Of a DNA stretch of 64,000 nt, positions 61,958-64,000 are shown piece by piece. Below the pieces are notes generated by a model, which did not search any database, was not told the DNA's origin, and saw nothing but the letters and a program-made list of their open reading frames with translations. Origin of the DNA: Monilinia fructicola (lineage: Eukaryota; Ascomycota; Leotiomycetes; Helotiales; Sclerotiniaceae). Position 1 is the stretch's first letter. Every line of letters begins with the position of its first letter. The stretch spans positions 2,108,001 through 2,172,000 of the forward strand of contig VICG01000012.1 in NCBI GenBank assembly GCA_008692225.1, given 5' to 3'. The translations under genes were made by a program, and so were the position numbers.

Positions 61958-63628
61958 GATTGCTAAGTTGGCCAAGTTGGTTTAGCAGTGAGAGTGGCAG
62001 GCAAAGAGTCAAGTTTTTTTAATGAAAATAAAAATTCAAGTGAAGTCGTCCGGCGACAAGAAAATCGTAAGTATATTTGAGTAGCGATAGACAGAGAATG
62101 AGATGAAAACAATCATAAAATATATTCCACAACTTGGAGACGGAAATTATTTGTCTTTATATCTTCTCCCATCCACAGATATCCCACAATCCCACCAAGT
62201 AAAGGATCCAGCCTCAAACCGACGCCTCCTACATCCCCAAACCACCACCATCATAAAATTCATCCCGTATCAAGCAGCTGTCAAAAAACCACCAGCCAAA
62301 ATGCCAACACCATCCCTACTCAAACCCAAAGCCTGGTTTGAGCCACCGAACCGAGAGTTGGAGAGGAACTGGGTTCAGTTCGCTGCTTGGGTCGAATGAT
62401 CAAATCATATTGATACATGGAATGTATGAACCCAAAGCTTCTTTAGCATAAAGTTTTCCTTGAGCTCGTGGATCTTTTGTGTACTGTACCTAGTCCTTGG
62501 GTGCTTCGGGATGTAAGGATCAGAAGATGGGGTTCTGATCTTTCAGGGGTACGAAACGTAGATGAAGTGAAGCGAGATGCAGCTGTCGTGATCATCTTAA
62601 TATTATCAGACGCTGTAGTAAAAACCTCATGTTCTGGTTGATTGGAGAATCTTCATGCATAGAAGGTTTGAGGACGACGGGAATGTGAAGATCCGAACGG
62701 GATGAACTTCTTGAAATTTGTATTCATGGAAGCAAGCCTATGGGTTGGATGGTTGATGATCTGGTTAAGAATTGAAAGTCTTGTTTGGGGCTTGGTGATT
62801 TGGGAGATCAGCGAACGGAAAGCTTGTTGGATGGATACTTGATGATATTACTTGACTTACTCGAGTATTACTGTAATATACAAATGGATATGTGATGATC
62901 AAAGGGGAAGATGATAATCGAGTATCAATAAAGACATTGATATTGTAATTTATATTTCCTTAGTAATAAAAACGTGGTGTTTGTACTAGTATCAGGCCGG
63001 GGATTTTGTCCACCTGGTGGTCTTTGTTAGAACTACTTGAAGTGATGACATCAACAGACACCGACATCCGACATCCGACATCCATGGATACGGACATACA
63101 GACATACAGACATACAGAGCTCAAAACAGCCGTAGCTACTTGTATAGTTTGGGAGCTCTTTCAATCATGAAGGCAAGAGAGTATTAGCGTCAGGTGCCCT
63201 TTCATATAAAAGAAGAACATTTATGATATTCATAAGCTTATTCGTCATCATTGCCATTCCCGTCGCATTTACATATTATGATCAATTTAAACCACTGCAA
63301 CTTCATTTTTTATGGAATTGAATGGAAATTAAATTGTGAGGAGTGTTTTTCGGTGAAGTTCCTATCTCAAACCACAAATCGGCAGAAAATCTTACCGACT
63401 GAGCGACCGATTGGGCGACCGAATGAGCCGAATGAGCCGAGTCAAATGCATGAATGAATGAATGAATGAATGAATGCATGAGTCAAGAAGCCCGAGGTTT
63501 GTGTAATTCCGAAGATGCACAAATGATTCATGACAGCATCTTTATGCAAGTTATACATATTTATACATATTTATACATACTCGAGTATTATACTTTTATT
63601 ATTCATACCCGACTTATCTATCATATCC
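61958..63628. other. Intergenic region, no confident gene
   Basis: A plus frame at 62103-62399 (98 codons) has no domain. ACATCCG and ACATACAG short repeats occur at 63060-63118 and a GAATGAAT run near 63450-63475. Confidence 0.5.
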
Positions 63629-63976
63629 ATGGATGGATCTAGTCAATTCCGTCATCATAATAAACCCAAAACGGCTTATCAACCCCAGTTCCAGATAGAT
63701 AACCCCGCCATGAAGTTCCACAACACCAGAGGAGTTCACTTACAACAACAACAACAACAACGCCAATCTCATCATCATCATCATCAACGTCAACGTCAAA
63801 CGTCAACGTCAACGTCAACGTCAACATCAACATCAACATCACATCAACATCAACCTCAAACTCCTCCTCCTTCTCCTCCTTCACCTTCACACACCTTCAC
63901 TTCTTCCATTACTTCCATTCAAACGATTCATCTCAATAACTTCAACTTTAATAAATCATCTAACTCTTACTACTAA
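63629..63976 (+). CDS. Possible low-complexity protein or exon near window edge
   Basis: From the ATG at 63629 (MDGSSQFRHHNKPK) a frame of about 115 codons runs to a stop at 63976. After a plausible unique start it becomes Gln, His, Thr-Ser and Pro repeats, driven by CAA, CAT, ACGTCA and CTC microsatellites. Such stretches occur in fungal regulators, but the repeats could also create the frame by chance. A downstream exon could lie outside the window. Confidence 0.3.
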   Translation: MDGSSQFRHHNKPKTAYQPQFQIDNPAMKFHNTRGVHLQQQQQQRQSHHHHHQRQRQTSTSTSTSTSTSTSHQHQPQTPPPSPPSPSHTFTSSITSIQTIHLNNFNFNKSSNSYY

Positions 63977-64000
63977 ATTCTTTAGTTATTACGATTACGA

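Noticed and set aside
62103..62399. Plus frame of 98 codons
   Set aside because: No domain or start context; could be a small protein but nothing supports it.

Overview
The window looks like nuclear DNA of a filamentous ascomycete, most likely a leotiomycete close to Botrytis/Sclerotinia/Monilinia. That placement is inference from gene texture: short GT..AG introns (mostly 48-140 bases), fungal-only gene types, long AT-rich intergenic regions, many microsatellites, and the recognised families GGA adaptor, TSR3, NOP9, PML1/SNIP1, mitochondrial IF2 and a fungal NLR. No bacterial features, rRNA, CRISPR or convincing tRNA genes were seen.

Layout. 0.5-6.5 kb holds three small single-pass membrane proteins of unknown role; a fourth of the same architecture is at 25.2 kb, and two of the four carry PPxY/LPxY tail motifs. 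7.8-11.3 kb (minus) is a large helical-repeat-like protein with one frame break. 12.2-13.3 kb (minus) is a disordered protein with a coiled coil. 15.0-16.0 kb (plus) is an FHA splicing factor (PML1/SNIP1). 18.0-23.3 kb (plus) is an NLR-type protein with an alpha/beta-hydrolase head, an NB-ARC core and a long disordered tail. 29.0-31.1 kb (minus) is the GGA clathrin adaptor, divergent from TSR3 (31.5-32.7 kb, plus). 35-36 kb has a decayed inverted repeat and a long TAA tract. 38.0-40.4 kb (minus) is NOP9. 41.7-45.0 kb is a very AT-rich block of stacked microsatellites that contains an 853-bp foldback (MITE-like) element with near-perfect arms and a TA target duplication. 45.3-47.2 kb (plus) is a group II PLP decarboxylase. 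47.6-51.3 kb (minus) is mitochondrial IF2, divergent from an unknown two-TM protein (51.5-52.6 kb). 52.6-59.2 kb is gene-poor and holds a degenerate, roughly ten-copy tandem array. 59.2-60.4 kb (minus) is a D-2-hydroxyacid dehydrogenase. 61.4-62.0 kb (minus) is a candidate small secreted peptide.

Themes. Ribosome production (TSR3, NOP9), mitochondrial translation (IF2), Golgi-endosome traffic (GGA) and splicing (PML1) are housekeeping genes set among accessory regions. About 21 single-step frame breaks occur in seven genes, including NOP9 and IF2, which should be needed. Most are an extra A in an A run or a missing G/C in a G/C run, while GGA, TSR3 and PML1 are clean. The simplest reading is uncorrected homopolymer errors in the assembly, but each gene needs checking. 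The most interesting biology is the foldback element, the non-coding tandem array, the hydrolase-NLR and the PY-motif membrane proteins.
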